Counted from the stretch's first letter, positions 18,241 to 26,862 are shown. The stretch is 64,000 nt of DNA from Kaistella sp. SH40-3 (GCF_030686865.1 NZ_JAQYUS010000009.1:62001-126000), one strand, 5' to 3'. Program-made: numbers and translations. Notes: generated by a model not told the origin, from the letters alone.

Positions 18241-18503
18241 TTTCTAGAGATATTCTTCGAGTTTACGGTACAAAGTTGCGATTCGATATCGAGGAGTCGT
18301 GCGGCTTTGTTGCCTTTTCTGTAATTTAAAATTTTTAAAATGATCTTTTTCTACGGAAGATCTGGCGAAAGAATTGCCACCTTCAGAATCGGGAAAATTT
18401 GTGGCAGAAAGTTCACTATTAACCTTCATTGGAAATAATCATTCCCAGAAGTTTCAGCAATTTCAGTTCGTCGTCGATGATTAAGATTTTTGCGCTCAAT
18501 ATT
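18241..18503 (-). pseudogene. Collapsed duplicate of the NtrC-type response regulator
   Basis: The minus strand carries the start of the regulator (codons for SAKILIIDDELKLLKLLGMI, 18430-18500) joined directly to its extreme C-terminus (GNSFARSSVEKDH, IATLYRKLEEYL, 18244-18400). The whole centre (most of receiver and AAA+) is missing and a small frameshift interrupts the HTH. It lies in the same place relative to its operon as the intact regulator does to kdp, so it is the remnant of a tandem duplication. Confidence 0.85.
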
Positions 18504-18913
18504 TTGAAACCAATTTTGATGGCGAAGGATTTTCTACCCGAATGAGATTGACTACCACCTTTAAACGCGACAAAAATACTTCTGTTCAATTACAGGGTTC
18601 TTATCGAGGTGCCGAAAATACGGCCGTAAATAACAGAAACGCAATGTATATTTTGAATGCGGGAGCCTCCAGAACGATTCTTAAAGGCGACGGAACTTTA
18701 ACCTTCAATATTCAGGATGTTTTGAATTCCCGAGCTAGAGAATTTACTTATAATGGCCCAGATTATACGCAATACTCCTTCATGCAGTTCGCCCCACAAC
18801 AATTTACTTTATCGTTTACATACCGCTTTAAGCAGGGTGACAAAGTAGATCAGCCAAAACGTAAAAAAGATGTGAACAGCAACTTTACAGGCGAAGATGG
18901 AGGACCGATGTAA
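18504..18913 (+). pseudogene. C-terminal fragment of an outer-membrane beta-barrel protein
   Basis: The open frame (YFETNFDGEGFSTRM onward) encodes only about 135 residues, with strand-like segments such as TSVQLQGSYRGAEN, LTFNIQDVLNSRA and FTLSFTYRFKQGD. This is the end of a TonB-receptor-like or carboxypeptidase-regulatory-domain barrel protein, normally over 700 residues. It begins exactly where the regulator relic ends, so a deletion or recombination joined the two. An internal ATG (18542) exists, but with no signal sequence a functional product is unlikely. Confidence 0.75.
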
Positions 18914-18938
18914 TTTGTATTTGTTTTTTATAGGAACA

Positions 18939-18965
18939 AGCCGTCTCAAATCGAGGCGGCTTTTT
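18939..18965 (+). terminator. Intrinsic terminator after the barrel fragment
   Basis: AGCCGTCTC (18939-18947), loop AAAT, CGAGGCGGCT then TTTTT. The stem contains one G-T pair. It is the original terminator of the truncated outer-membrane gene. Confidence 0.8.
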
Positions 18966-19203
18966 AGTTTATGCTTGTTCGAATTTCTTCGCATCAAAGC
19001 ATTCCCTTTAAGTTCGAAGTTATTTGCTTTTTTGAACAAGTTGGAAAACTCCTGTTCATTCGCTTTCACGTCGGGACAGGCTCTATATTATCGGCAATAG
19101 AAATTTGATTCATGAAAATATTACAAAATATTAATCGACGAACTAAAATTGAATTTAGCAATAAATTTCCCAACGATTGCAAAATAATGTTTGCGTTATT
19201 TTT

Positions 19204-19899
19204 TTATTCAGTTACTGTTAAGTATAAAAATGGTCCAAATTCAATTTCTTTCTCACTGTCAAAATATTTTATTTTGTCTTCTTTCACTATTTGTCCATTT
19301 TTAGTTAGTCTTAAATTCCAATTAGGATTGCATGGTTGAAGTATCGGATAATTATTATTGTAAATCTCCCAAGTCCATTTGGGTTCTTGCTCTTTTAATT
19401 CGTACGGTTCAACATCCCACAATTCAATTTTATTTGCTAAAAATTTACCAACCGAAAGTTCTTTCGCATTTATCAGAGGCTTATAATAAATTAGTTCTGA
19501 TTCGGAATAACCTCTATAAGGAAACTTTATTAATTCCATTTTTTTCCAAAATGATTCAGAATTTGCTGGTGCACAAAAAAGTTTAATCGCGATATAGTTG
19601 TGTTCCGCGAAAAATTCTTCTGTTTTTTTATATAAAATCCTTCCAAAGCCTCTCTTTCTAAAACTTCGATTAATTTCCATAATATCAATGTCAACATATT
19701 TCCTCTCATGATTAGTCCATGTAATAAATCCAACAATCTTTTTATCAAATTCAAGAACAAATAATTTATGTTCATTAAATGATTTTTCAATAATGTTCCA
19801 ATTGCAGTAAAAACCTTCATTAAAATTTTTCTTTTCTTCCACAAGCCAAGATTTGATTTCGGCAAGTTGTTTAGAAGTCGGATTGGTATTTAATTTCAT
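19204..19899 (-). CDS. GNAT-family N-acetyltransferase
   Basis: 231 residues from the ATG at 19897-19899, chosen because MKLNTNPTSKQLAEIKSWL begins the conserved fold (the frame is open to 19959). The acetyl-CoA-binding motif A is NRSFRKRGFGRILYKKTEEFF, with the R-x-x-G-x-G/A loop. Before it come LFVLEFDKKIVGFITW and YVDIDIMEI, typical strands beta2-beta4. The C-terminal 80 residues are an extra domain of unknown role. The substrate cannot be inferred. It stands alone, next to a recombinase pseudogene. Confidence 0.8.
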   Translation of the reverse strand: MKLNTNPTSKQLAEIKSWLVEEKKNFNEGFYCNWNIIEKSFNEHKLFVLEFDKKIVGFITWTNHERKYVDIDIMEINRSFRKRGFGRILYKKTEEFFAEHNYIAIKLFCAPANSESFWKKMELIKFPYRGYSESELIYYKPLINAKELSVGKFLANKIELWDVEPYELKEQEPKWTWEIYNNNYPILQPCNPNWNLRLTKNGQIVKEDKIKYFDSEKEIEFGPFLYLTVTE

Positions 19900-19973
19900 G
19901 TAAGTATTTATTACGCTAATATGTATATTAACTTTCCGAACAGTCTCAAATATAACCATTAAAATTAAAATAA

Positions 19974-20550
19974 TTAATCCAACCTTTCCTTCACAAATTT
20001 AGAAACCGTCAATCTGTGGACATTTAAAATTCTACCAATGGCAGAGAAAGAAACATTCTTATCTAGAAGTTCTTTTATTTTTTTCTCCTGTCCAGTCAGT
20101 TTTGTTTTCGTCGATTTTCTTCCTTTTGGACGACCGAGAATAACACCTTCTGCTTTTTTTCTGGCCACGTTGTGAAATGAGATTGCGTTCTATTTCTGCA
20201 GAGAGACCAAAAGCAAAAGCCAGAACTTTAGAATTAATATCGCTTCCTAATCGGTAATTATCTTTTATGGTCCAGACTTGAATATCCCGATGCATTCATT
20301 AAGAATTCCCATGATCATCAGAAGATTTCTGCCAAGTCGGGAAAGTTCGGAGCAAATAAGAACATCATCCTTTTCCATTTTCTTGAGCAGTTTACCGAGT
20401 TTACGATCGTTAAGATCTTTTGCTCCCGCGATTGTTTCTTCAATCTATTTATCAATGACATAAAAATTGCGCTCGCAAAATTGGTTTATTTCATAGCGTT
20501 GATTCTCTAATGTTTGTTTGTCTGCGCTTACGCGGATGTAAGCGAACAAC
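19974..20550 (-). pseudogene. Serine recombinase/invertase, multiply disrupted
   Basis: Pieces of one resolvase are readable in order: LFAYIRVSADKQTLENQRYE with the catalytic serine, YVIDK-stop-IEETIAGAKDLNDRKLGKLL (TAG near 20446), VLICSELSRLGRNLLMIMGI, a frameshift, RDIQVWTIKDNYRLGSD, FGLSAEIERNLISQR, a small deletion, and KAEGVILGRPKGRKS plus the C-terminal HTH (FSAIGRILNVHRLTVSKFV). There is one in-frame stop, one frameshift and one small deletion, so no functional recombinase is made. It probably marks an old mobile-element or invertible site. Confidence 0.85.
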
Positions 20551-20614
20551 TAAAAATAATCTGGAATAAACTATATAAATATTGAGATTGAAACATAGTT
20601 AGTCAACGAATCCC

Positions 20615-20622
20615 TATTTTTG
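20615..20622 (+). promoter_or_regulatory. Bacteroidota -7 box for the AlbA-domain gene
   Basis: TATTTTTG matches TAnnTTTG and lies 16 bases before the ATG at 20639, implying a very short leader. No convincing -33 TTG at the standard spacing was seen. Confidence 0.4.
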
Positions 20623-20638
20623 CAATATATCTTAATCA

Positions 20639-21922
20639 ATGGAAAATCAGAATACGGAATATAAAGAAAGCTGGCGCGATGAATACATCAAATGGATTTG
20701 TGGTTTTGCGAATGCAAATGGTGGTAAAATGTATATCGGTATTGATGATAAGGGTACTATTTTAGGAATAACAGATGTAAAAAAACTAGCAGAAGATTTG
20801 CCTAATAAGGTGAAAGATATTTTAGGAGTTTTGATAGATGTAAATATTAAGAATGATTCCGATAAAGAATATTTGGAAATTATCACAGATGCTTATCCTT
20901 ATCCTGTTAATTATAAAGGTAAATATTATTACCGTAGTGGTGCCACAAATCAAGAATTGAAAGGTGCAGCACTTGATAAATTTTTATTGGGAAAACAAGG
21001 TCTGAAATGGGATGGAACGCCAGAACCCTACAGTAAGGAGGCTGATCTCTCTGATTTTGCATTCAAGTTGTTTAAAGATCGTGCATCTGAAACACAACGT
21101 TTTGACGAAGATGTTCAGGGCGATTCACCGCATGAATTACTTGAAAAATTAAATCTTGTCGATTTAAACGGATACTTAAAAAAAGCGGCTGTTTTACTTT
21201 TTCATCCGAAACCCGAAAAAATATTTACCGGCGCAACCATAAAGATCGGATTTTTCAATACCGATGATGATTTGGCTTACCAGGATGAAGTAAGAGGTTC
21301 TCTTTTTGAGCAGGTGGACAAAGTGATGGATTTATTGGTTAGCAAATATCTAAAAGCACAAATCACCTATGAAGGTTTACAGAGGAAAGAAACTTTTCCA
21401 GTTCCGGTTGGAGCATTACGAGAGGCCGTTCTAAATGCTATTATTCATAAAGATTATTCCAGCGGTATCCCAATTCAAATCAGCGTTTACGATGACAAAC
21501 TTATTATCTGGAATGAGGGCGAATTACCTGAAAATTGGACGGTGGCAAAACTGAAGATAAAGCATCCTTCCCGACCCTACAATCCTGAAATTGCTAATGC
21601 TTTTTTCCGAAGTGGACTTATTGAATCTTGGGGAAGAGGAACGATTAAAATTTTTAACGAAGCTAAAGCCGCTAAAATTCCTGTTCCAATTTTCAGATAT
21701 GAGGATAACGGTTTTTATGTCATTTTCAATTTTGTGGAAATAAGTATTCAACAACAAGTTTTGGATTTGATTAAGGAAGATCCAAAAATGACGGTTGTTA
21801 AAATTAGCGAGCTGTTATCTGTGAATAGCAGAACTATATTGAGAACCTTTAAAGCCCTGCAGGAAAATTCAATCATAGAAAGATTAGGAAATAATAGAAC
21901 TGGAGAATGGCGAATTTTATAA
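20639..21922 (+). CDS. AlbA/Schlafen-like putative transcriptional regulator with ATPase-like domain
   Basis: 427 residues. An AlbA_2 (Schlafen-like) domain fills about 1-115 (EYKESWRDEYIKWICGFANA, GGKMYIGIDDKG). A GHKL-type HATPase_c_4-like domain follows at about 255-345 (REAVLNAIIHKDYS, IWNEGELP, SWGRGTIKI). The C-terminus (about 365-427, MTVVKISELLSVNSRTILRTF) is a winged helix. Such proteins are common in accessory regions and are annotated as regulators or putative DNA/RNA-binding proteins; their role is poorly known. The gene is intact and lies just outside or at the edge of the mobilizable element. Confidence 0.85.
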   Translation: MENQNTEYKESWRDEYIKWICGFANANGGKMYIGIDDKGTILGITDVKKLAEDLPNKVKDILGVLIDVNIKNDSDKEYLEIITDAYPYPVNYKGKYYYRSGATNQELKGAALDKFLLGKQGLKWDGTPEPYSKEADLSDFAFKLFKDRASETQRFDEDVQGDSPHELLEKLNLVDLNGYLKKAAVLLFHPKPEKIFTGATIKIGFFNTDDDLAYQDEVRGSLFEQVDKVMDLLVSKYLKAQITYEGLQRKETFPVPVGALREAVLNAIIHKDYSSGIPIQISVYDDKLIIWNEGELPENWTVAKLKIKHPSRPYNPEIANAFFRSGLIESWGRGTIKIFNEAKAAKIPVPIFRYEDNGFYVIFNFVEISIQQQVLDLIKEDPKMTVVKISELLSVNSRTILRTFKALQENSIIERLGNNRTGEWRIL

Positions 21923-22114
21923 AAACATGTCACCATTAGTGTCACCATTGCCAAAAATAAACATCACAATAAACTACTATAAATCAATACAATAACTGTT
22001 TATCTAAATAAAAATTTATATGAATTATACAATATTCTGTCATTATTCTGTCATCATTTCATAAATATGATTATCAATATGACCAACAATAGAAAGTTTA
22101 AAACTTTTCAATCT

Positions 22115-22228
22115 TTACTGAACCATTGCCTCCTTTTCAGTCACCTTTCTATAGAAATCATCATAGGTGAGAACATAACCTTTTAGAAAATTGTCTAAAG
22201 TGTGCCCTATATAATCAGGGGTTTTCAT
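22115..22228 (-). CDS. Possible 37-residue protein
   Basis: From ATG at 22226-22228 the frame reads MKTPDYIGHTLDNFLKGYVL then TYDDFYRKVTEKEAMVQ. The composition looks protein-like (amphipathic, balanced charges) but nothing is recognised. It could be a short real gene or the start of a truncated one, since it lies among decayed sequence. Confidence 0.3.
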   Translation of the reverse strand: MKTPDYIGHTLDNFLKGYVLTYDDFYRKVTEKEAMVQ

Positions 22229-22256
22229 TGAAATATTTTAAATCAAATACAGGTAA

Positions 22257-22292
22257 AAGGTCCAGTTTATTAACTAAAAAACTGGACTTTTA
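22257..22292. terminator. Hairpin, probable terminator
   Basis: GTCCAGTTT (22260-22268) pairs with AAACTGGAC (about 22279-22287) around an AT-rich loop, followed by TTTTATATA on the plus strand and preceded by an A-rich stretch. It could act in both directions. Confidence 0.5.
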
Positions 22293-22514
22293 TATATGTA
22301 AATCTCGATGTAAAATTTAGTTATGGTAGGTTTTCGGGGCAAACACTATAGCATTTCACTTCAATAAGCACTTATTTATCATATCCATTATAAGGTTCAC
22401 CTATACAACCATGAGGTTTAAAACACTTTCTGTGTTGACCATTACATAGTAAGAAAGAATGTGAATGTGTCCGAGAATCCTTTAATCTGTGTACTCTTTT
22501 CGTTAAATCTATTA

Positions 22515-22574
22515 CTTGACCACCATCTTGACCACCATCTTGATCACCATCTTGATCACCATCTTGACCACCAT
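22515..22574. repeat. Five-copy 12-bp tandem repeat
   Basis: CTTGACCACCAT, CTTGACCACCAT, CTTGATCACCAT, CTTGATCACCAT, CTTGACCACCAT, head to tail. It would encode (LDHH)n on the plus strand or (GGQD/GDQD)n on the minus strand. The minus-strand reading resembles the Gly-Gly-Gln repeats near the C-terminus of some AlbA-domain proteins, but a stop lies directly before the array in that frame. Confidence 0.9.
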
Positions 22575-22696
22575 TTTACAGAAAAAAAATCTCCAAAATT
22601 GAAAAGTATAATTCTTATAAAACTGAAGAATCCTTGGAACTTACAAATTTTTACCAAATCAAAATTTCTCTTTTTGAGTTTATTTCAAATTATTAA

Positions 22697-23863
22697 TCAT
22701 CTTCTCATTTTCCGTTTCTTCCTCCACCATTCATCTTCCTGCTGCGAAACATAATTAGGCTTCAGAAAATCTTCTATCGCTTCACCTGCAATTTTTTGTA
22801 AAGTATCTTTCGTTGATGCACCAGGAACATTAGAGTCATTTCCACTAACTTGTTTTTCGGCAAACGCAGTTATTTCTTTTTCAAAATTGTTAAAACCATA
22901 ATCGATTGCTGAAAGAGAAAAACCTTGGTGCTTTTTAAAAAAGAATCCATCTTTGAGTTGACCAGTTTGATATCGTCCAACTTTATTGATCCAGATATCC
23001 TGAATTTCATTCTTTTGATTTACTTTAAACTCTCCTTTGTATTGAATCTTGATAGACCAACCCTTTCGATATAAATTCTCCCGAAGTTCTTTCCAGTTTG
23101 TCGCGCTTTTTGATTCATCCAAAAGTGTATTCTTTATTTCAAAGATATTTTTGATCTCTGCAATTTTCAGACTTCCTGAAATCTCCGAAAGTTTGTAGCC
23201 TGGCTTGTATTGTCTTTCTGTTTGATGATTAATATCGCTTTCCAGAATGATTCGCATTCCCGAAATTCCTATTTTTTCATTTTTAGAAAGCTGTACAACA
23301 TAACCCCTATTTTTCATTTCTGAAATCAAATCATCAAAATTGACTGTAAGCTGCAGGCTTTCTGTTAGATTTTTAAGCATCGCAGCTCGCTTTTCAATTC
23401 CAATTTCAACATCCGTTTTTAAGTTTCTGTCGTGACAAACTTGCCGGACTGCTTCTCCAAATCTCTTTCCTACATCATGAGCTTTAATGGTACATTTACC
23501 ATCATTACTGATGCGATTAACAATAAAATGAATATGTTTCTGCTTCGTACTATTATGAATATCCAATCGGTATTGGTTGTTTTCCGTAACTCCTATTTTA
23601 TGCAAAGCTTCAATTGCGATGTCTGCCAATTCTCCGTCTGAAAGTATTTTACCGATTTCATTGGGTGGCGAAATATATCCAGTTAAAGCCCATTTCTTCA
23701 CTTTAGGATTCCGATCAGCCACCGTTTTCATTTCGTGATATTGTTCTTCAGATTTGCTGCTCAAAAGAAAATTAGATGCGGCGGCGATTGCCATCCCTTT
23801 ATCGTTTCCATTATACTCCAAAGCGATTTTGGAAATAACCCGGGTTGTTGCAGAATTATTCAT
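22697..23863 (-). CDS. Relaxase/mobilization nuclease (MobA/VirD2 type)
   Basis: 388 residues. The N-terminal relaxase domain contains the metal-binding HxH motif in QKHIHFIVNRIS (about residues 107-118), after a GNDKGMAIAAASNFLL motif typical of Bacteroidota MobA. The protein nicks oriT and leads the strand into a recipient cell using another element's mating machinery; no type IV secretion genes are present here. It overlaps mobC by 8 bases. The C-terminal 190 residues are less conserved and end in a basic tail (WWRKKRKMRR). Confidence 0.88.
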   Translation of the reverse strand: MNNSATTRVISKIALEYNGNDKGMAIAAASNFLLSSKSEEQYHEMKTVADRNPKVKKWALTGYISPPNEIGKILSDGELADIAIEALHKIGVTENNQYRLDIHNSTKQKHIHFIVNRISNDGKCTIKAHDVGKRFGEAVRQVCHDRNLKTDVEIGIEKRAAMLKNLTESLQLTVNFDDLISEMKNRGYVVQLSKNEKIGISGMRIILESDINHQTERQYKPGYKLSEISGSLKIAEIKNIFEIKNTLLDESKSATNWKELRENLYRKGWSIKIQYKGEFKVNQKNEIQDIWINKVGRYQTGQLKDGFFFKKHQGFSLSAIDYGFNNFEKEITAFAEKQVSGNDSNVPGASTKDTLQKIAGEAIEDFLKPNYVSQQEDEWWRKKRKMRR

Positions 23864-24323
23864 TCTTCGTATTTTGGTTCATTTTAGAATATAAATATTG
23901 ATACATCAAATCATTTGTAGTTTCAATTTTTGTTAAAATTTCTTTCTTATTTTCAAAAACATTCCATTCTCGATGACGCAAAAGATTGGTTATTCTTTTG
24001 GAATTATTTCCATATTGAAGTAAGATTTCATCAATCTTAAATTCATTAATTTTTAATTCTTTTTGCAAATGAATCATTCTTGCATAAGCAGATAATTTCA
24101 AGTTGTATTTTTGAGATTTCTTTTGACTTTCTTCATATTCCAAATCAGTCAGTCGGAATGATATTATTTTGGTTAACTGCAAATTAGATTTCTTTTTCAA
24201 ACCTCCTTTTCTCCCTAAACCCTGAAAGTATTTTTTTCTTTTTTCAGCAATAACTTGTTGCATTTTTTGCTCGGTCGATTTTGTGATTATATTCTTTAAA
24301 AAATCATTATTTCTATTTTCCAT
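23856..24323 (-). CDS. MobC-like relaxosome accessory protein
   Basis: 155 residues, very basic N-terminal half (KRKKYFQGLGRKGGLKKKS), a ribbon-helix-helix-like segment (IISFRLTDLEYEESQKKSQKY) and a helical C-terminus. This is the standard partner preceding a Bacteroidota MobA, helping relaxase bind oriT. Coupled by overlap with the relaxase gene. Family assigned by position and pattern. Confidence 0.82.
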   Translation of the reverse strand: MENRNNDFLKNIITKSTEQKMQQVIAEKRKKYFQGLGRKGGLKKKSNLQLTKIISFRLTDLEYEESQKKSQKYNLKLSAYARMIHLQKELKINEFKIDEILLQYGNNSKRITNLLRHREWNVFENKKEILTKIETTNDLMYQYLYSKMNQNTKNE

Positions 24324-24393
24324 CTTATGTTTTTATAATTTTATTTCAATTGCATTTCTGACGATAGGAAGAAATCAAAAAACTCTCATTTTT

Positions 24394-24420
24394 ACAAAAA
24401 AGCGTTACGCGCTTTTTGTA
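24394..24420. other. Hairpin between primase and mobC: candidate oriT stem or terminator
   Basis: AAAAAGCG, loop TTACG, CGCTTTTT with flanking TAC/GTA extends to a stem of about 10 bp. It lies 70 bases upstream of mobC, where oriT usually lies, but on the minus strand the T-run also makes it a fair terminator for the primase gene. The two readings cannot be separated from sequence alone. Confidence 0.45.
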
Positions 24421-24558
24421 AACAATGGGTACTTTTTGCACTAGCATCCTACCATATTTTACCTTAGTCTATTTTACGCAGGTGTATTTATTCTACCTGA
24501 GTAAAAAAGATCCAGGCTAAAACATTTTTGAAATCATTTTAACCTGCTATTATTTTAC

Positions 24559-25425
24559 TCACCTTTTTCTATATTTTACTTGCCTTTCTTCTGTAGGATT
24601 ATTCTGGATCAACCAATCATTTAAGTCCTTAAGACCGGAATATAAAACCCGACAATCTTCTACATTATCCATTTCAATTTTAATCATTTCAACTGCTCGA
24701 GTTCCTGCTTCGTCATTGTCAAAATAGAGTTCAATGTTTTTATAATTTTCGTTCTCGTTTTTAATTTTATGGATCATTGTAACCGAATTCAAAATGATAT
24801 AATCAGAAGGTTCTTTTTCCAGATAATTTTCTACTTTTTTAAAGGAAAGAAAGTCAAAGAAGCCTTCAAAAATTCTAAGCAATTTTGAGTTGTTCTTGAT
24901 GGTCGTAATATCTTTTTTACCCAAACAAATTTTAGAGTAAGCGTTTCGGATTTCATAACCATTGGAATCGTTTTTAAAAGCGATTCCGAAATAATTTTTA
25001 TCGTTCATTCGATAATGAATTTCTTCAACCCATTTTTTTTGATCTTCAACATTTCGGCTTTTTAAATAATCTAATAAAGCAGGATGCTGAATTTCTTTGA
25101 CGTCAATTATTTCATAACCTTTTGGAAGATTTTCTAATTTTAGATTTTGCTTTTGAAAAGAAAAATTAAATTGTTCTAAATATTTTAATGCATCGCTTAC
25201 TGAACATCTTTTCATAGTCTGAACAATTGAGATAATATCATAGCTTTTTCCGGTTCCAAAATCAAATGCAGCATTCTTAATAAAATCAACTAATAAACTT
25301 GGGGTTTTCTCTTCGCGATCAAGTGCAAAATAAAATGCGGTTCGGGAATTTTCTTTGCTAGGGAAAAGAGAAAAACTTTCCAATACTGCTTTGATTGATA
25401 TATTCTTTGCTTCTGAACAATTCAT
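24559..25425 (-). CDS. TOPRIM-domain DNA primase of the mobilizable element
   Basis: 288 residues. An N-terminal CHC2-primase-like segment (KTPSLLVDFIKNAAFDFGTG, DIISIVQTM) lacks a clear zinc-binding cysteine set. The TOPRIM part shows the catalytic glutamate in LRIFEGFFDFLSF and the acidic pair in ELYFDNDEAGTRAV. It should make primers for replication of the excised element, with the VapE-like helicase encoded upstream. Short primases of this type are common in Bacteroidota mobilizable elements. Confidence 0.83.
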   Translation of the reverse strand: MNCSEAKNISIKAVLESFSLFPSKENSRTAFYFALDREEKTPSLLVDFIKNAAFDFGTGKSYDIISIVQTMKRCSVSDALKYLEQFNFSFQKQNLKLENLPKGYEIIDVKEIQHPALLDYLKSRNVEDQKKWVEEIHYRMNDKNYFGIAFKNDSNGYEIRNAYSKICLGKKDITTIKNNSKLLRIFEGFFDFLSFKKVENYLEKEPSDYIILNSVTMIHKIKNENENYKNIELYFDNDEAGTRAVEMIKIEMDNVEDCRVLYSGLKDLNDWLIQNNPTEERQVKYRKR

Positions 25426-25454
25426 AATAGTTGTATATTTCTTCTATGTTTTTT

Positions 25455-25642
25455 GGTAAACTACCTACCTACTTACCAAATGGTTGTTAATCAATTAATT
25501 AAAGGTTTTTTTCATGCTTACCTTGATTTACCTACTTACCCAATTTCTTTAAATAGGTAACTTTAGGTAACTTTATTTAATTCTACTTACCTATATAACA
25601 ATCTGATATAGAATAATTTAAAGCCGTTAGGTAAGTAGGTAG
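25455..25642. repeat. Iteron-like array, candidate replication origin of the element
   Basis: The 237-bp gap between the primase and VapE-like genes is packed with TTACCTA/TAGGTAA-type words: ACTACCTACCTACTTACC (25460-25477), GCTTACC (25516-25522), TTTACCTACTTACC (25527-25540), TAGGTAA (25554-25560 and 25564-25570), ACTTACCTA (25585-25593) and TAGGTAAGTAGGTAG (25628-25642). The two ends are inverted relative to each other with an AT-rich centre. Iterons beside a helicase/primase pair are how phage-satellite origins are built. Confidence 0.6.
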
Positions 25643-25662
25643 TTTATTTTGTGGTGTTTATA

Positions 25663-26823
25663 TTAATCTGTAGTTTTCAATTGAATTAGGTAACCATAGA
25701 TTTGTCTTTGTGGATGTTTTACTCTGGGAAATTTGAATGATGATAACGCTCTCCCGATTTTTAAATGATTTAATCGAATTCCCTGCGTGCTCAAATCCAT
25801 CATCACTTCGGTCGCAGTCTTGAATTCTTCCAAATTATCCGATGGTTCATAAAACTTGTTGATCATTTCCTGTTCTAAAGTCATTTGCGTAAATCTTTCA
25901 TTCCTTCTCTCATTTTCAGAGATATCTGACAAAGTCAGTTCCGGATTAAAACCCTTCCTTTTATAAGCATTGAAGTATGCTTGTGCCCATACTTTATCAA
26001 TATCGATTTCCAAAGAATAATTAAAATTAATTTTCTCGGTCACTTCAAAAATGATCCAGCGCACGCTCCCCGATTCATCAGTCAGAAAATCAGTTTTGTT
26101 AGTAGACCCCACGAAACTGCAAATCCGCTCCAAATACTCCGCTTTACGTGCATAGGGAAGCCTTTCGTTGATATGGGTTTTTGAGATAAATGCTTTCAAT
26201 GAATTGATGTCTGCTCTGGCTAAAATCGAAAGCTCATCTAAATTGATAATCAAATTTTTACACAATTTAATTCTGCTGTCTTTATCCAATCCGATATCTT
26301 CCGAGAGATAGTTCATCAATTTTCTGGGAACAAAAAATCTTAAATAGGTTGATTTTCCGCTATTTTGAATCGTATTGGCGAGAACCAAACAATGCTTGTT
26401 TATTTTTTCTTTTTCTAAAGCACACAAAACGGATCTGGTAAACCATTTCTCCATATGATACAGAAAAGCATTATCATCATTGGTCTTTACGTAACTACAG
26501 AAGTTTTTAATATGATCTTCTCCGTCCCATTCTTTCAAACTTTCAAAATATTCAGAAATGGGATTGTATTGGTCAATCAGATGGCTTCTCACCAGGATTT
26601 CTAATTTATTGACTGGAATATCAATTCCAGATTGAATGAGTTCGATATACAATGAACTTAAGTTCAAACTCGACCATTTTTTATCTAATGATCTTTTGAT
26701 TTCAAACTCCAGAGATATCGTATTAAATCTCAAAGAATACTTAGAATTTAGATATTTCAGAGTTCGATCAAATATAGTTTTGCTCACTGCACCAGTTTGA
26801 TACAGCATTTTATCTTCTTCCAT
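25663..26823 (-). CDS. VapE/D5-like helicase (virulence-associated E family)
   Basis: 386 residues. The SF3-like core has a P-loop in NTIQNSGKSTYLRFF (about 143-157), Walker B in LIINLDELSILAR and the following KAFISKTHINERLPYAR, plus FVGSTNKTDFLTD and SGSVRWIIFEV, all typical of the VapE/DUF5906 family. These proteins unwind origins in phages, satellites and mobilizable islands. It neighbours the TOPRIM primase and the iteron array, and its start lies next to a short divergent transcription unit candidate. Confidence 0.85.
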   Translation of the reverse strand: MEEDKMLYQTGAVSKTIFDRTLKYLNSKYSLRFNTISLEFEIKRSLDKKWSSLNLSSLYIELIQSGIDIPVNKLEILVRSHLIDQYNPISEYFESLKEWDGEDHIKNFCSYVKTNDDNAFLYHMEKWFTRSVLCALEKEKINKHCLVLANTIQNSGKSTYLRFFVPRKLMNYLSEDIGLDKDSRIKLCKNLIINLDELSILARADINSLKAFISKTHINERLPYARKAEYLERICSFVGSTNKTDFLTDESGSVRWIIFEVTEKINFNYSLEIDIDKVWAQAYFNAYKRKGFNPELTLSDISENERRNERFTQMTLEQEMINKFYEPSDNLEEFKTATEVMMDLSTQGIRLNHLKIGRALSSFKFPRVKHPQRQIYGYLIQLKTTD

Positions 26824-26862
26824 AAAAGATTAGTTATTTGGGAAGTAGAGACAAATAATTGC

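Larger units (their letters stand above)
21923..22696. other. Long non-coding stretch: vestigial repeats, possible left end of the mobile element
   Basis: 774 bases without a well-supported gene. It holds a two-copy 12-bp TGTCACCATT repeat (about 21929-21952), a possible 37-codon frame (22115-22228), a hairpin (22258-22290) and a five-copy 12-bp tandem repeat (22515-22574). The left boundary of the mobilizable element should fall in or near this region, but I could not identify a convincing attachment site. Confidence 0.5.

Noticed and set aside
21985-21992. Left attachment site of the mobilizable element
   Set aside because: CAATACAA matches the mnmE end over only 8 bases, too little to call an att site.
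22461-22754. 97-codon plus-strand frame with LDHH repeats
   Set aside because: The frame is created by the 12-bp tandem repeat and overlaps the end of the relaxase gene; no protein-like context.
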